A DNA stretch of 64,000 nt, from contig JBCAML010000003.1 in NCBI GenBank assembly GCA_038503075.1, positions 1,612,001-1,676,000 on the forward strand. The letters are read 5' to 3'. The notes beneath the pieces are model-generated. The model did not search any database, was not told the DNA's origin, and saw only the letters and a program-made list of their open reading frames with translations. Every line of letters begins with the position of its first letter. Position 1 is the stretch's first letter. The translations under genes and the position numbers were made by a program. The DNA comes from Gyromitra esculenta. Taxonomy: Eukaryota; Ascomycota; Pezizomycetes; Pezizales; Discinaceae. Shown here piece by piece: positions 1 to 10,190 of this stretch.

Positions 1-2
1 CG

Positions 3-1259
3 TCCTCGGCACCAGTCCAAGCCCAGATCGGTATGTCTATCTACTTTGAGCAAGTCTATAGAGGACTTAACGGACTGGGCTTTGGTAACTGTACAAAAGA
101 TATTCATGCTGCAATTGGTTATATCGACGATCAGCTGGCAACGCCTGCAACCGCTGCTGCTATCAAGAAGAAGCTCTTGGGCAAGGGGGCAGAAAAAAAT
201 TCAAATGAAGGTCTTGCAGATGTTCTTACATACATCTTCTACTCTTTCCAGAGCTATGGAGTTGAGGGTACTCCAGGTTAGTAGCTTAACTATCCTATAT
301 ATAGATTTTTTTTGGAGCTGATTTTTTTTTGTAGGACCATTGCGGAGTTTCTGTGACTGGATCGCAACTGATCCAGCGACTGGGAAACTATCGTCAACCG
401 ATGGCTGGGCGAAAACGAAAGGTGCTAAATGGGTTACGAATCGTTGGGCAACCTGGCCCCAGTTTGCTCCTGTGGTGAGTTGGGTTTTCTTGGAATAAAT
501 GCGCCAAGTGTGTTTATAGGGCGTTTATTTATCTTTTATTCAGGTCAATTATTATACGCCTACAAACTGCGAAGGCTATTACGGTAACAGTTCGACTGGC
601 ACGACTGAATGTCGACTTGATGACCCATTCCCAGACCCAGCTGCGGTTTCTTGGACATGGCAATACTGTACTGAGTGGGGTAACTAGACATACCTTGGAG
701 ATACTCACCCTATTTGATTTCATCATTTAACGGCTAATGGCAATAGGTTTCTTCCAGTCCGCCAATCTTGGCCCCCACAGCATTGTGTCTAAATACAATA
801 GTCTCAAGCATCAACAAGATATCTGTTACCGTCAGTTTCCCACCGGCCTTTCTTCCGGATTACTTCCGAAGAGGCCGCAAGTAGAGAAAATGAACAGAAT
901 ATATGGCGGATGGGATATACGCCCTTCAAACGTATATTTCTCAGGTAAGTGCACGTAATTTTGTGGTATTTTAGTCTGACCCAACTTAACCCCGACTTCT
1001 TAATTCAGGTGGCGAGTTTGATCCTTGGAGAACCCTATCTACCTTATCTTCTGAAGTATGGGCTCCTAAAGGGGTCTCTCTAACGCAAAAGATACCTGAA
1101 TGCAATGTGCCAACACCGAGTAATAAAATATTCGGGTACTTACTGAAGGATGCGGCGCATTGCTTCGATTTCAGGACGACATGGCCAGATGGCGAAAACT
1201 CTCGGCAGCTTTTTATGAGTGCACTCGGGAAGTGGTTAAAATGTTTCAAGCCGAATTAG
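3..1259 (+). CDS. Serine peptidase family S28 (prolyl/Pro-X carboxypeptidase-like), 3' part
   Basis: C-terminal part of a secreted S28 serine peptidase; the start, signal peptide and nucleophile Ser lie upstream of the window. Inferred exons are 3-276, 335-474, 544-679, 747-945 and 1009-1259. Introns are GT-AG and 60-70 nt; the intron at 680-746 removes an in-frame TAG after the conserved SWTWQYCTEWG block. Family features seen are the SSAPVQAQ strand near the left edge, the CTEWG(F)FQSA block, an acid-site region GGEFDPWRTLS and the histidine region DAAHCFDFRT near the C-terminus. S28 enzymes cleave after proline from the N- or C-terminal side at acidic pH and are usually extracellular or vacuolar. 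The exact subtype (Pro-X carboxypeptidase, DPP2-like or acid prolyl endopeptidase) cannot be settled without the missing half. The exact donor of the first intron (277 or 9 nt earlier) is uncertain; both stay in frame. Confidence 0.88.
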
Positions 1260-3091
1260 CCCCCGTTTCCTATCACTCTCACATATATCTAGAAATGTAC
1301 AGTATCTCATTTGGTAGATATATTGGCGTAGCGTATCTTTATCGGCAGCGCTGGAAATAAACTTCCCTATCTCACGAAATAATATCCCATCGACCGTAGT
1401 AAGGCGATTTAGGTTCCAGCTTGCTGCGGTTGTCAAGATGGGATCTTAATACAGGAACTTCTTAAGAACGTGGAGGAAAGCTCTGACAATTCTATATATA
1501 AACATATCGTAAAGTCAAACTAATCGAGTAAATTATTATCTATCACCACTCTTAACCATTAATGGTAGTCCGAAGTTTTGATTACTGCCATGGCCAATAC
1601 ATAAATGCCATGCTTCAGATAATATGCTCTTATTTATTGCTAGCGATATTTAACGAAAATTCTTAGCGCTTCAAATTTAACGCGTGTAGGGATCTTAAGC
1701 TTGAGAATATCTGAAAACAGATCTAGGCTCAACATTCTAACTAGTAACACCTCAAAGAGCAACTTCCCCGCGTGCACCCCCACTCTAGAGTCGTGGGATA
1801 ACTAGTGCGTTAACCCACTTGAATTCAGTTGTCTTAACCTAATAATATACAGGGGTAGAAAGATACTCAGCCACAGAAGTAAAAGCATAAAATACTCTTG
1901 GCATTCTATTTGCTTCAACTCTATCTCTCTGATACTGAGGTTGCCAAATTGTATGTGTATATTCTAAGGCTTGGCTGCATGGGCTAGTTTAGCCCCAAGA
2001 ATACATGTGTGCTTTTACTTTTCACCCCACCTTTGAACCGGCGTTGATAATCATGGGTTTTGGGATGGGGATACTGCATGTGACTTATAGCATAACTGTT
2101 TTTTAGTTTCTCCCAGAGCATGAGAATATGTGAAGCTATGAATGAGTTAGCTATAGATGAGTTGAATGTATTAATGTTTGCGAGGCGGCATGTGATATTG
2201 CATGCGGTTGTTCCTGTGCCGCTGAACAGGTATACCTTGTTGGGTATGGGAGTGGGGTTCCAGTACTTCTCATCTCTTACCAGATTTGAACTAAGATTCT
2301 CGTTTTTCCTGGGTACCCCGCTTTGCTGGAACTGATTTCACGCGTAATCCCTGCAAGGAATAAATAACAGGGGTGTTAGAAAGTTTTCTAGTCTATCAAA
2401 TGACAAGGCTGATGGTTTGTGTTTGTATTGTAACACGAGCCAAAGTTCACCAGTGTTGGTCTGCCTCATGGGATCAACGCCGCTCGCTCACGCCGACTGG
2501 CCGTTTCAAAAATGGATTAGAGGTGGAGTAAATAAGCACAGTAATAAGTAGGTAGCGCTTGGGGGTACGTATGCAAAAGAGCGATGACAAGAACCTCCGA
2601 CCTACATGCAGGTACTAATCCATTCATGAACAATATGACTGGGTAAGTTGCGTATCTCAAGTCATCATATAGTTACGTATAGTCTGCACCTTTTTTTGTT
2701 GATGGTTCTGCTTCCTCAAATACTGCTATCTATTGGATCGACCTAGGGAATTGGTCTACTCTAATGGATAGCAGCATGCTTTGAAGGTGGTACAGCATAT
2801 GCGGTTGCGTGGTGAACCTTGAAAAGTCCGTGCTCCCATTGAGTCAAAAGTGTTTGGATATTGAACCGGGCTGAGGCTGAAATAATTAATTGGGCTAGCG
2901 GTTTCATTTGCCGCAGAGGCAGACCATCACATTAACGTTCGAATAAAACTCTCTCCATTTTTTAGAGGAGGTATAAGAAATGTGGTATCTCCCACCTAAG
3001 ATGGGGCAGAAACTGTCTACCACCTTCAAGGTTTACCCGCTATACACAATCCATCGTATTTTCACCCCCATCGCGTTCAGTCTGCATCATC
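1260..3091. other. Intergenic, no supported gene
   Basis: AT-rich spacer of about 1.8 kb. Only short open frames are present and none has family resemblance or plausible splice structure. The last 150 bases hold the 5' region of the calpain-like gene. No repeat pair was recognised here by eye. Confidence 0.6.
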
Positions 3092-6000
3092 ATGCCTCCT
3101 TCCGTGAAAGGTAGCGATAAAAAGTCACCCACGGTGGCCGAAGAAGCCGAGAAAGACACTGCAAAGGACACCGCAAAGGACACCGCAAAGACAAAAACCG
3201 CTTTACCTAATAATAAGCTTGCTGACGCAGCAGCAGCAGCTTTACCACATGGGACATCTAAATCTGTCGTAGCTACTCAGGGGTTTGAAGAGGCTATCGA
3301 GACCTGCAAGAAGAAAGTTGAAAAGATCGCCAAGGAATGTCGTGTCGCGAATAGGAAATACAGAGATTTCCACTTTGATCTAAGATGGGATGGAAGATAT
3401 TGTCTTGACGGATTAACGGACGAAAAGCTTCATCTGAATCCATCTGGCACTTTAAGGGTCGAGGTAAAGTAGTGATCGCTCTAGGAGGTTTTGGGTTGGG
3501 GTGGTTTGGTTAATAGATAATTCTACGATATAGGGAATTTTTGAGAACCCAATATTTTTCAAAGACGGTGTTAGCGCAGGTAAGCTGCTTTAACGGTCAT
3601 ACACTAGGCTTTTAGATATGTTTTGCTTACAATCGTTTGATATAAATAGGTGATATTGAACAGGGAGCAGTAAGGCCTCAAATCCCGATCGGTTTAAGTA
3701 TGCAAGTTCAGCTGGGAGAACAAGTATCTAACGCTTTGTAGACTGGGGATTGCTGGTTCCTGGCTGCAGTTGCAACAATCAGCAGCGTGCCAGGTCTTAT
3801 CGAAAAGATTTGTGTTGCTCGGGACGAAGGTATAATCGTTCCTAGCTACAGTTAGCTTTTATTGGAAACTAACAATTGATAGCTGTTGGGGTCTACGGTT
3901 TCATCTTCATGCGCGGTATTTTATATCCCCTCAACCTCTAGGGATTTATTATCGAAGTTCTCTAACAATGACTACTACAGACGGCGAGTGGATTTCGACT
4001 ATTGTTGATGATCAGCTTTACACAACTATGTCCGAATATCAAGACACAGATGTGTATACGAAATCTGGATATTATGGGACAGAACAAGATTATACGAGGG
4101 ATTTCATGAGAGGCTCCAAGGCTTTGCATTTTGCGAAATGCCACGACCCGAACGAGACTTGGTTACCCTTGCTGGAGAAAGCTTATGCAAAAGCTCATGG
4201 GGATTACGGTGCCATCGAAGGTGGTTGGGCTGGGTATGCATCCCCGGTCCAAGTGATTCTAGACGACTGTGTTGACCACTACTAGCGAGGCTGTCGAGGA
4301 TCTGACTGGGGGTGTCACAACTGAATTCCTCACTACTGATTTGCTGGATCGCAATAAGTTTTGGACAGACGAACTATTGCTTGTAAACAAAGATTTCTTG
4401 TTTGCTGCAGCAATTTCGGGAAGAGAGCCTCGCTCCGGGATTATGGCCGGGCATTCTTATTCCGTTCTCAAGGCTAAAGAAGTAAAGGGACAGCGATTTG
4501 TGCTGGTCAGGTAAGTTCCCAAGAGAATGCCTGATTAATTTTCGAACAGAGATACTCATGATATTTAGAAATCCGTGGGGACATTCGGAATGGACGGGAG
4601 CTTGGAGTGATGGATCGAAAGAATGGACTGCCGAATGGATGACCCTTCTGGATCACCGGTTTGGCGATGATGGTGCATTTTGGATGTCTTGTAGGAATCC
4701 ATCCTAAGTTCGGGTATACTTGTCCTGATAGCAGGCTGACCTTGGTCCTTGACATAAACAGACAAAGACTTCCTGCATAAGTTTGATCTCATCGATCAAA
4801 CCCGACTGTTTGATCCTACCTGGACAGTAACAACCCGCTGGGTGAAAGTTCCTGTTCCTTGGGCTATGGAATATAGCGCAACAAGATTCGAGGTGAATGT
4901 CGCTCAGAAGGGATCTGTCGTTATTGTTCTTTCTCAAGTAGATCTGACCACCCCAATTAATTCCGAGATCGCTGAGCTAAGAAATCCTATAGATCGACGA
5001 CCGTTATTTCAGAGGTTTACAAGGGCAATACGAATTCGAATTACACTTCCGGGTTCATAAAGATGATGAAACCGAATACATTACTCGCTCTCGGCCTAAC
5101 GTCGGTATGTCTCGGAGTGTCAGTACGGAGTTGGAGCTTGAACCTGGGAAATATAAAATCTTGTTTAAGATTACTGCCGAAAAGAAAGCGGGAGCAAAAA
5201 CTATGGAACAAGTGATCAAGGAAACTTGCAAAGAGAACAGAAAGAAATTCTTGCAGATTGGAATGTCTTACGATTTAGCCCATGTTAAGGCTTCGGTACA
5301 ACCTGGAGACAAAAGCAAGATTGAGGCCGCGGAGAAAGCTAGAGCCGCCAAACCAGAAATCACAGATCCAGAGACAGAGAGTTCGGCTGAAGCTGGACAG
5401 GGTATAACCGCCAAAAGGGCTGCCAAACTTGGGCTCGGTAACATCGAGGGGAATACAAAGGGTGAGAAGGGAGATGATGAAGACGAAGAAAAAGAGGAAG
5501 GATCTGAGTCTGGTGATTCGTCATCGTCCTCTTCTTCTTCTTCCTCGTCTAGTGATTCATCATCCTCTAGTGGTTCGTCTTCGTCCAGTAGCTCATCATC
5601 AAGTTCATCATCGAGCTCCAGTTCATCAGGATCTGATGACTCCGAGACCCCTAGCGCTGTGGTATCGGATCCAGCCACGGCAGCACCATCTGAGGTTGCA
5701 GCAGCCGAGGCAGGCGATGCCTGGGATGCCATTGCTTCGGTCGGCCTCCGAGTTTATTCGCAAAACAAAGATTTGACTGTGACTGTTATTCATGCCGACA
5801 CTGTTAAAGGTGCTGATGTTTTAGACCTTGATGATAGTGCTCTAGATGCGACGAAGAACGCGGAGGAGAAAGGGAAGGGAGAGGGAAAAGAGAAGGGAGA
5901 CGGGGAAGAGAAAGACGGGAAGGTAGATAAAAAGGACAAGAAGAAGGAAAAGAAGAAAGACAAGAAGAAGGATAAGAAGAAGGATAAGAAGGATGTAGAT

Positions 6001-6459
6001 GAGGAGGAGGAGGAGGAGGAGGAGGAGGGTGAGAAGGATGAGAAAAAGAAAGACAAGAAAGACAAGAAGAAGAAGAAGGGCAAGGAGGGCAAGGAGGAGG
6101 AGGAGGAGGAGGAGAGCGAAGAGAAGGGCGAGGGTGAGGAGGGTGAGGAGAAGAAAGACAAAAAGGACAAGAAAAAGAAGGACAAGAAAAAGAGCAAGAA
6201 GAAGGACAAGAAGGACAAGAAGGGGGGCAAAGCAGAGGGAGAGGATGAAGAAAAGGTGGAGGGAAAGGAGGAGAAGAAGGATAAGAAGAAGGATAAGAAA
6301 AGTGACGAGAAGAAAGAGGAGAAGAAGGAGAAGGATGTGGCTGTAGAAGAAAAGGAGAAGGGGGAGACGAAGGGATTAGCCGAAAAGGTGGAGGAGACGA
6401 TTCAAGAAATAAAAGTGGCAGACAAAAAGGAGGATAAGAAAGATGAGGAAAAAGTGTAA
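3092..6459 (+). CDS. Calpain-like cysteine protease (family C2) with poly-Ser and Lys/Glu tail
   Basis: Ten exons give a continuous 933-residue protein: 3092-3463, 3534-3579, 3650-3669, 3742-3829, 3883-3915, 3981-4233, 4286-4510, 4569-4690, 4762-4937 and 4993-6459. The catalytic triad is visible: Cys about 150 in TGDCWFLAA, His about 327 in MAGHSYSV and Asn about 347 in NPWGHSEW. The order DIEQGA, GDCWFL, GGWAGEAVEDLTGG, GHSYS, NPWG, FWMS is that of the calpain core. It is followed by a beta-sandwich-like segment ending near residue 540. The tail is exceptional: a poly-Ser run near residues 620-660, then from about residue 755 to the end repeated KDKK/KDKKKK units broken by Glu runs. Calpains are intracellular, usually Ca-regulated, limited-proteolysis enzymes. 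Whether this fungal form binds Ca is not visible. The exon of 20 nt (3650-3669) is very small but is required by both frame and motif. Confidence 0.9.
5515..5632 (+). repeat. Serine-codon low-complexity tract in the calpain gene
   Basis: About 118 bases of mixed TCN and AGY serine codons encode a near-continuous serine run with interspersed Asp and Gly. Both serine codon families alternate, so the run is maintained at protein level and is not a simple trinucleotide slippage product. Such Asp/Ser runs are often casein-kinase-2 substrates; that is inference. Confidence 0.8.
5860..6459 (+). repeat. Purine-only Lys/Glu repeat tract in the calpain gene
   Basis: Roughly 600 bases are almost pure purine on the coding strand (AAG, GAC, GAG, GAT, GGN codons). 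They encode a highly charged tail of KDKK blocks alternating with Glu runs, probably a disordered or single-alpha-helix segment. It creates long open frames on both strands (Arg-rich and Ser/Phe/Leu-rich) that are only shadows. Confidence 0.8.
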
Positions 6460-6989
6460 GTGCGAAATCGTGTTATCTAGATGGAGCCTGCGAAATGCGA
6501 AGCAATATGATACATGTAGCCTCGTATATCTGAATTCCCACTGCAACAGAAGAACTACTGGATGATTGGCTGTGATGGATAGAAGCTTTGTTCATCACGC
6601 CGTAAACCTAGATAACGTGTGATAGATGGTCATACGTTTGGTGTGCACCATCGGTCACTCGGAATGTCTATTCACACATTGGGCATCAATCCACCATTTC
6701 ACTACTAGAAACCACAACAAACCGTAAGCTAGCGGTAGGGCTATCCAAGGCCAACATATATCGCCCAGGGTTAGGGTTATCCCCAATTAGACTCCGATTT
6801 GTCACGTGATCTACCTAATGCCCGCTTGTTCTTTAATCCGGTCACGTAGCGGAGTTAGGCATTAGGTACGGCAAAAGCATCCCTGCAATTCTTGAAATCG
6901 ATATTCCCCGCGATCCCCGCTCCAGATTCACCGCCCAGAAACATCCCCTTACTCCACAACCTCTTATCTCATTAAAAACCAGTCCTGTA
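6460..6989. other. Intergenic between calpain and oxidoreductase genes
   Basis: Holds the calpain 3' region and the 5' region of the oxidoreductase gene. It contains a telomere-like GGGTTAGGGTTA at 6768-6779, about 210 nt upstream of the next ATG, and a CACGTGA motif near 6803. No gene is supported. Confidence 0.55.
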
Positions 6990-8326
6990 ATGTCGATAAA
7001 TGTTGCTATCATTGGCTATGGCTTCTCTGCCAAAATATTCCACATTCCCTTCATTCTCAACACTCCCGGCTTAACCCTTCACTCAATTATACAGCGAAGT
7101 CCCACCGACTCTGACTCGGCGGTGAAGGATCACCCTACGGCCAAGGTCTTCCGTTCTATCGAAGAACTCTACACTTCCGACGAATCGAAAGATGTATCCT
7201 TGGTTGTAATTACCACTAGCAATTCGACGCACTACTCGCTGTGCAAAGATGCATTAGAGCATGGAAAGAACGTTGTGGTGGAGAAACCGTTCACTACATC
7301 TTCCAAGGAAGCAGACGAGCTCGTGGCATTATCTGAAAAGCAAAAGAAGGTTCTGACCGTGTTTCAAAGTAAATAGCACTCTAGCCTCACTTTCCTTTTC
7401 GTCACGGCTCAAGTAGGAAGGAAGCTTACTGATACGGAAACCTTTTTTTTTTTTTAAGACCGGCGGTTCGATTCCGACTTTTTGAGTCTTCGTGCACTTC
7501 TTTCGGCGACACCTTCCCCGATTGGCAAACTGGTTTCTCTCGAATCCCACTTCGATCGCTTCAAGCGGCTTGAGGTTGGTCCCCTCGAGGGCGCACGCGC
7601 TTGGAAAAGGGAGCAATCGTACGGTAATGGAACGCTTTGGGACTTGGGATCGCATCTTATCGATCAAGCCCTCACGCTTTTTGGGCTTCCTGCACGGGTA
7701 TATGGACAGATACGTGACGAGCGTGGGGCAAGCGAAAACTTCTCCGCAATCTGGGGAGAGGAAGGATATCTTGACGACTTCTTTGAGGCAACCTTCTATT
7801 ATGACGGCGACGATGGAAAACGGGGTTTTGTGGTTAAGCTTGAGGCATCTACCTTATCCTTGAGAGAGAAGCAGGTAAGGTTTATTGTTCGAGGGACAGA
7901 AGGGGGTTGGGTTAAAGTGAGTCTCTACGTGCCCCCCCCGGTGATCGTAGGCTGTGATGGTATGCTAAACATGATAAGTATCATCTTGACCCACAAGAGG
8001 ATCAGTTGAAGGCAGGGGTTCTCCCTGCCGCGGAGGAATTTGGGGCCGAAGACGAAGAGATTCATGGTATTTTTCCCGTCAACGTTCATGGTAATCTCCG
8101 CCTATTAACCTTATCTCTAGGTACATTTATTACACCTGATGGCACAGCAAGCAAAACGCCTTCCCAAAAAGGCAATTATGGAAAGTTCTACAGCAATTTA
8201 GTTTCTGCCATAAATGGAGAAAAACAACTTGTTGTGAAGCCTAAAGAGGCTGCGGATGTAGTGCGGATGGTAGAACTAATTGGGGAGAGTAACCGGCTGG
8301 GAATAATTTTGGATGTTGCGCAATAG
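6990..8326 (+). CDS. Gfo/Idh/MocA-family NAD(P)-dependent oxidoreductase
   Basis: Three exons (6990-7368, 7459-7916, 7979-8326) give 394 residues, normal for the family. The N-terminal Rossmann fold has the dinucleotide signature GYGFSAKIFH (residues 8-17, VAIIG strand before it). It also has the EKPF motif near residue 97, whose lysine is the family's catalytic residue. The C-terminal substrate domain contains GTLWDLGSHLIDQALTLFG, typical of the YdgJ-like subgroup. Members oxidise or reduce sugars, polyols or related carbonyls with NAD(P); the substrate cannot be told from sequence. It is cytosolic, with no signal peptide. One oddity is a 30-nt stretch at 8091-8120 that starts GTAATC, ends CTCTAG, is in frame and inserts ten residues just before the conserved GTFITPDG block. 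It is either a real insertion or a very short intron. Confidence 0.88.
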
Positions 8327-8691
8327 AGGGGTTACGGATAAAGTTATCTTTTTAATACCTGAATTACTCATCAATACCATATCTTATTATTGCGACTTAC
8401 AGAAACCAAAATAATGTCCAATAGTTGAGAGCCGAGCTAAACATTTGGAGTCGAGCAATCATTGTGATACGTATTGAGACCATATATACAGTTAAGACCT
8501 CCCAGATTTCCATCGAAAGCCATTGATATGTGGAGGCTTCCTTCAATAGACGTTCTACAGCCTCTAAAGATTCCCCCCAATGCCAGCTGGGTCTCACCTT
8601 GTTTTGCGCATCTAGCAATATGCCACCGCGTCCCCACTACACCACGTCAAATCAGTAACGCACCTTCTCAAACTCAGACGAGAAGGCTCCT
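8327..8691. other. Convergent 3' spacer
   Basis: Short spacer between the oxidoreductase stop and the stop of the convergent small secreted gene. Only short shadow frames are present. Confidence 0.5.
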
Positions 8692-9086
8692 TTACATCTT
8701 CCGGCAACACTCATTGCAATCGCTCCAAAAAGTACTTGGATCCGCAGGATCCCATATCCGGGCGCAGTCCTCCTGGCATAATAGTAACGCACTGATCAAC
8801 TTCCCTTTCGATTCGATCTTCGACGCGTTCCCTCGCTGCATCGCGGTTTGCTCTTTCCTCTCCCCCCATCCAAACATTGCCCGTGTTTCGTAATTTCTCG
8901 CAACTATACAGTGAACCCCTTCCCATTAGCCAAGTGAACTCGGAAAACACACCAATGGCCCAAATAGGAGTCATATATCCTACGATTTGTATGCTTGAAC
9001 GCCGGCATCCCTCTCTTCGCTGGCGGGAGAGCAGCAACACATATTGCAAGGAGAGCCAGACACGGAAACAGAAAGACGAATCGCAT
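8692..9086 (-). CDS. Small secreted cysteine-containing protein (candidate effector-like)
   Basis: Two exons on the minus strand (9086-8984 and 8903-8692) joined across an 80-nt intron give 104 residues. The intron starts GTAGGA, ends TGTATAG and has GGCTAATG as a likely branch site. Residues 1-19 form a classical signal peptide (basic start, hydrophobic core FLFPCLALLAICVAAL, small residues before the cut). The mature part is about 85 residues. It ends in a compact Cys cluster with the pattern CxxxC, then DC and ECC, before the terminal RKM. Splicing joins the signal peptide in phase to the Cys-rich exon; neither exon makes sense alone. A TATATAAA box lies 164 nt upstream. No family is recognised. 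An odd number of mature cysteines (five) leaves one unpaired or suggests dimerisation. The function is unknown and the gene model is inferred only from sequence. Confidence 0.6.
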
Positions 9087-9249
9087 ATTTGCTACTTAAA
9101 GCCTTGTAGAGGTGCTTCGTGGGCCGACGTCGAGTCAACCGGTACCGTGTATGCGTATTATATACTTATAAACGAAAACAAAAATCCAGCGACTTTCAAA
9201 ATCGACACCGTATCTCGTCTCAAGGATGAGAGACTGGGGAGTAGTAGTA

Positions 9250-9257
9250 TTTATATA
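9250..9257 (-). promoter_or_regulatory. TATA-box-like element of the small secreted gene
   Basis: TATATAAA on the minus strand, 164 nt upstream of the ATG at 9086. This spacing allows an ordinary fungal 5' leader. It supports, but does not prove, the gene model. Confidence 0.4.
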
Positions 9258-9976
9258 GAGTCCCATCTCATCTCCCCCCCCCGCAAATACCCCTTGTTTC
9301 TGGACAAACACATCGTGAATTCTTTTATTCTCTTATATTAATATCCATCATCCTGTTCCTAGGACTAGCTAGCTGACTAGCTACCCCCGCGCTTTCATCT
9401 AGTTGAACGTTACGACCAGGTAGACCGGGTAATAAATTCCGCGGGGATTTGTGGAGTGTTTTCCATATAGTTTTCAAGTGAAGAAAAAAAATCAATTTAA
9501 ATGAAATCCTCCCTCCCTCCGGAACGTTGCCGGAGATGGAGGAGGGTCCCGGAACGACTCCGACTTTTGCCGGCTGGCCGTTGTTCCTTCTAGATCTTCG
9601 GATACCGGGCCGCACGCTGTAGGGGTTCGGCGGAAAGCCATCCGCAACCGAAACTTCAAGTCTGAATAGTCAGACGTACATGTGTGTATGTGTGTAGAGC
9701 AGTAGTTAGCGGAGGCGGTGGGATTCACGGCCAGGTAGGAAGGAAGGATCTGCCAGTAGTTTGTGATGACGTAGCGTAGATAAATAAAAGGCAAAGAATG
9801 AATAGCCACAGCTATATAGCATACCGAAGTAGAAGACCACCCCCCCTCACCTCAACGGAGAATATACAAAAGGCCCACTCCTCCCCCTCCCCCTCTCCCC
9901 TTGTAAATACAGAAAGAAAGAAAACCCCCCGCCCGCCCGATATTAACGCCAAACGCCCTCTCTATCACCCTCCCCC
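9258..9976. other. Intergenic, pyrimidine-rich, no supported gene
   Basis: Spacer with C-rich and CT-rich stretches (for example near 9880-9945). Open frames here are low-complexity and carry no domain resemblance. Confidence 0.5.
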
Positions 9977-10190
9977 TTAGAAACCCCGCATCTTCCCCAT
10001 CCCCTGCATCACACTGCTATCCCTGTCCTCATCCTTCGACCTCATAGCCCGCGTCAAGACCGATCGAAGCTTATATGTCGCGAAAGCGACCAAGCACGCG
10101 AGCGAGAGAAAGATTATGACGATAACCGCTATCACATAACTACTCCCCCTCCCCAATCACACACGCCCCATTATTAACAGTGAACTCTCC
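9977..10190 (-). pseudogene. C-terminal membrane-anchor exon, 1-nt frame break in a G run
   Basis: Minus-strand reading from about 10145 to a stop at 9977-9979 gives a clear single transmembrane helix (YVIAVIVIIFLSLACLVAF). A basic stop-transfer segment (TYKLRSVLTRAMRSK) and a short Asp/Met-rich cytosolic tail follow, as at the C-terminus of a type I membrane protein. The preceding reading FTVNNGACVIGEG (about 10185-10150) is in another frame. The two join exactly if the run of five G (plus-strand C at 10145-10149) loses one base. Either the assembly has an extra base or the gene is broken. Upstream exons could not be found with confidence, so the protein family is unknown. Confidence 0.35.

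Noticed and set aside
5268..6346. Long minus- and alternate-frame ORFs of 115-154 residues over the calpain tail (Asp/Glu-, Ser/Phe/Leu- and Arg-rich)
   Set aside because: They are frame shadows of the poly-Ser and KDKK/Glu coding repeats, which keep all frames open.
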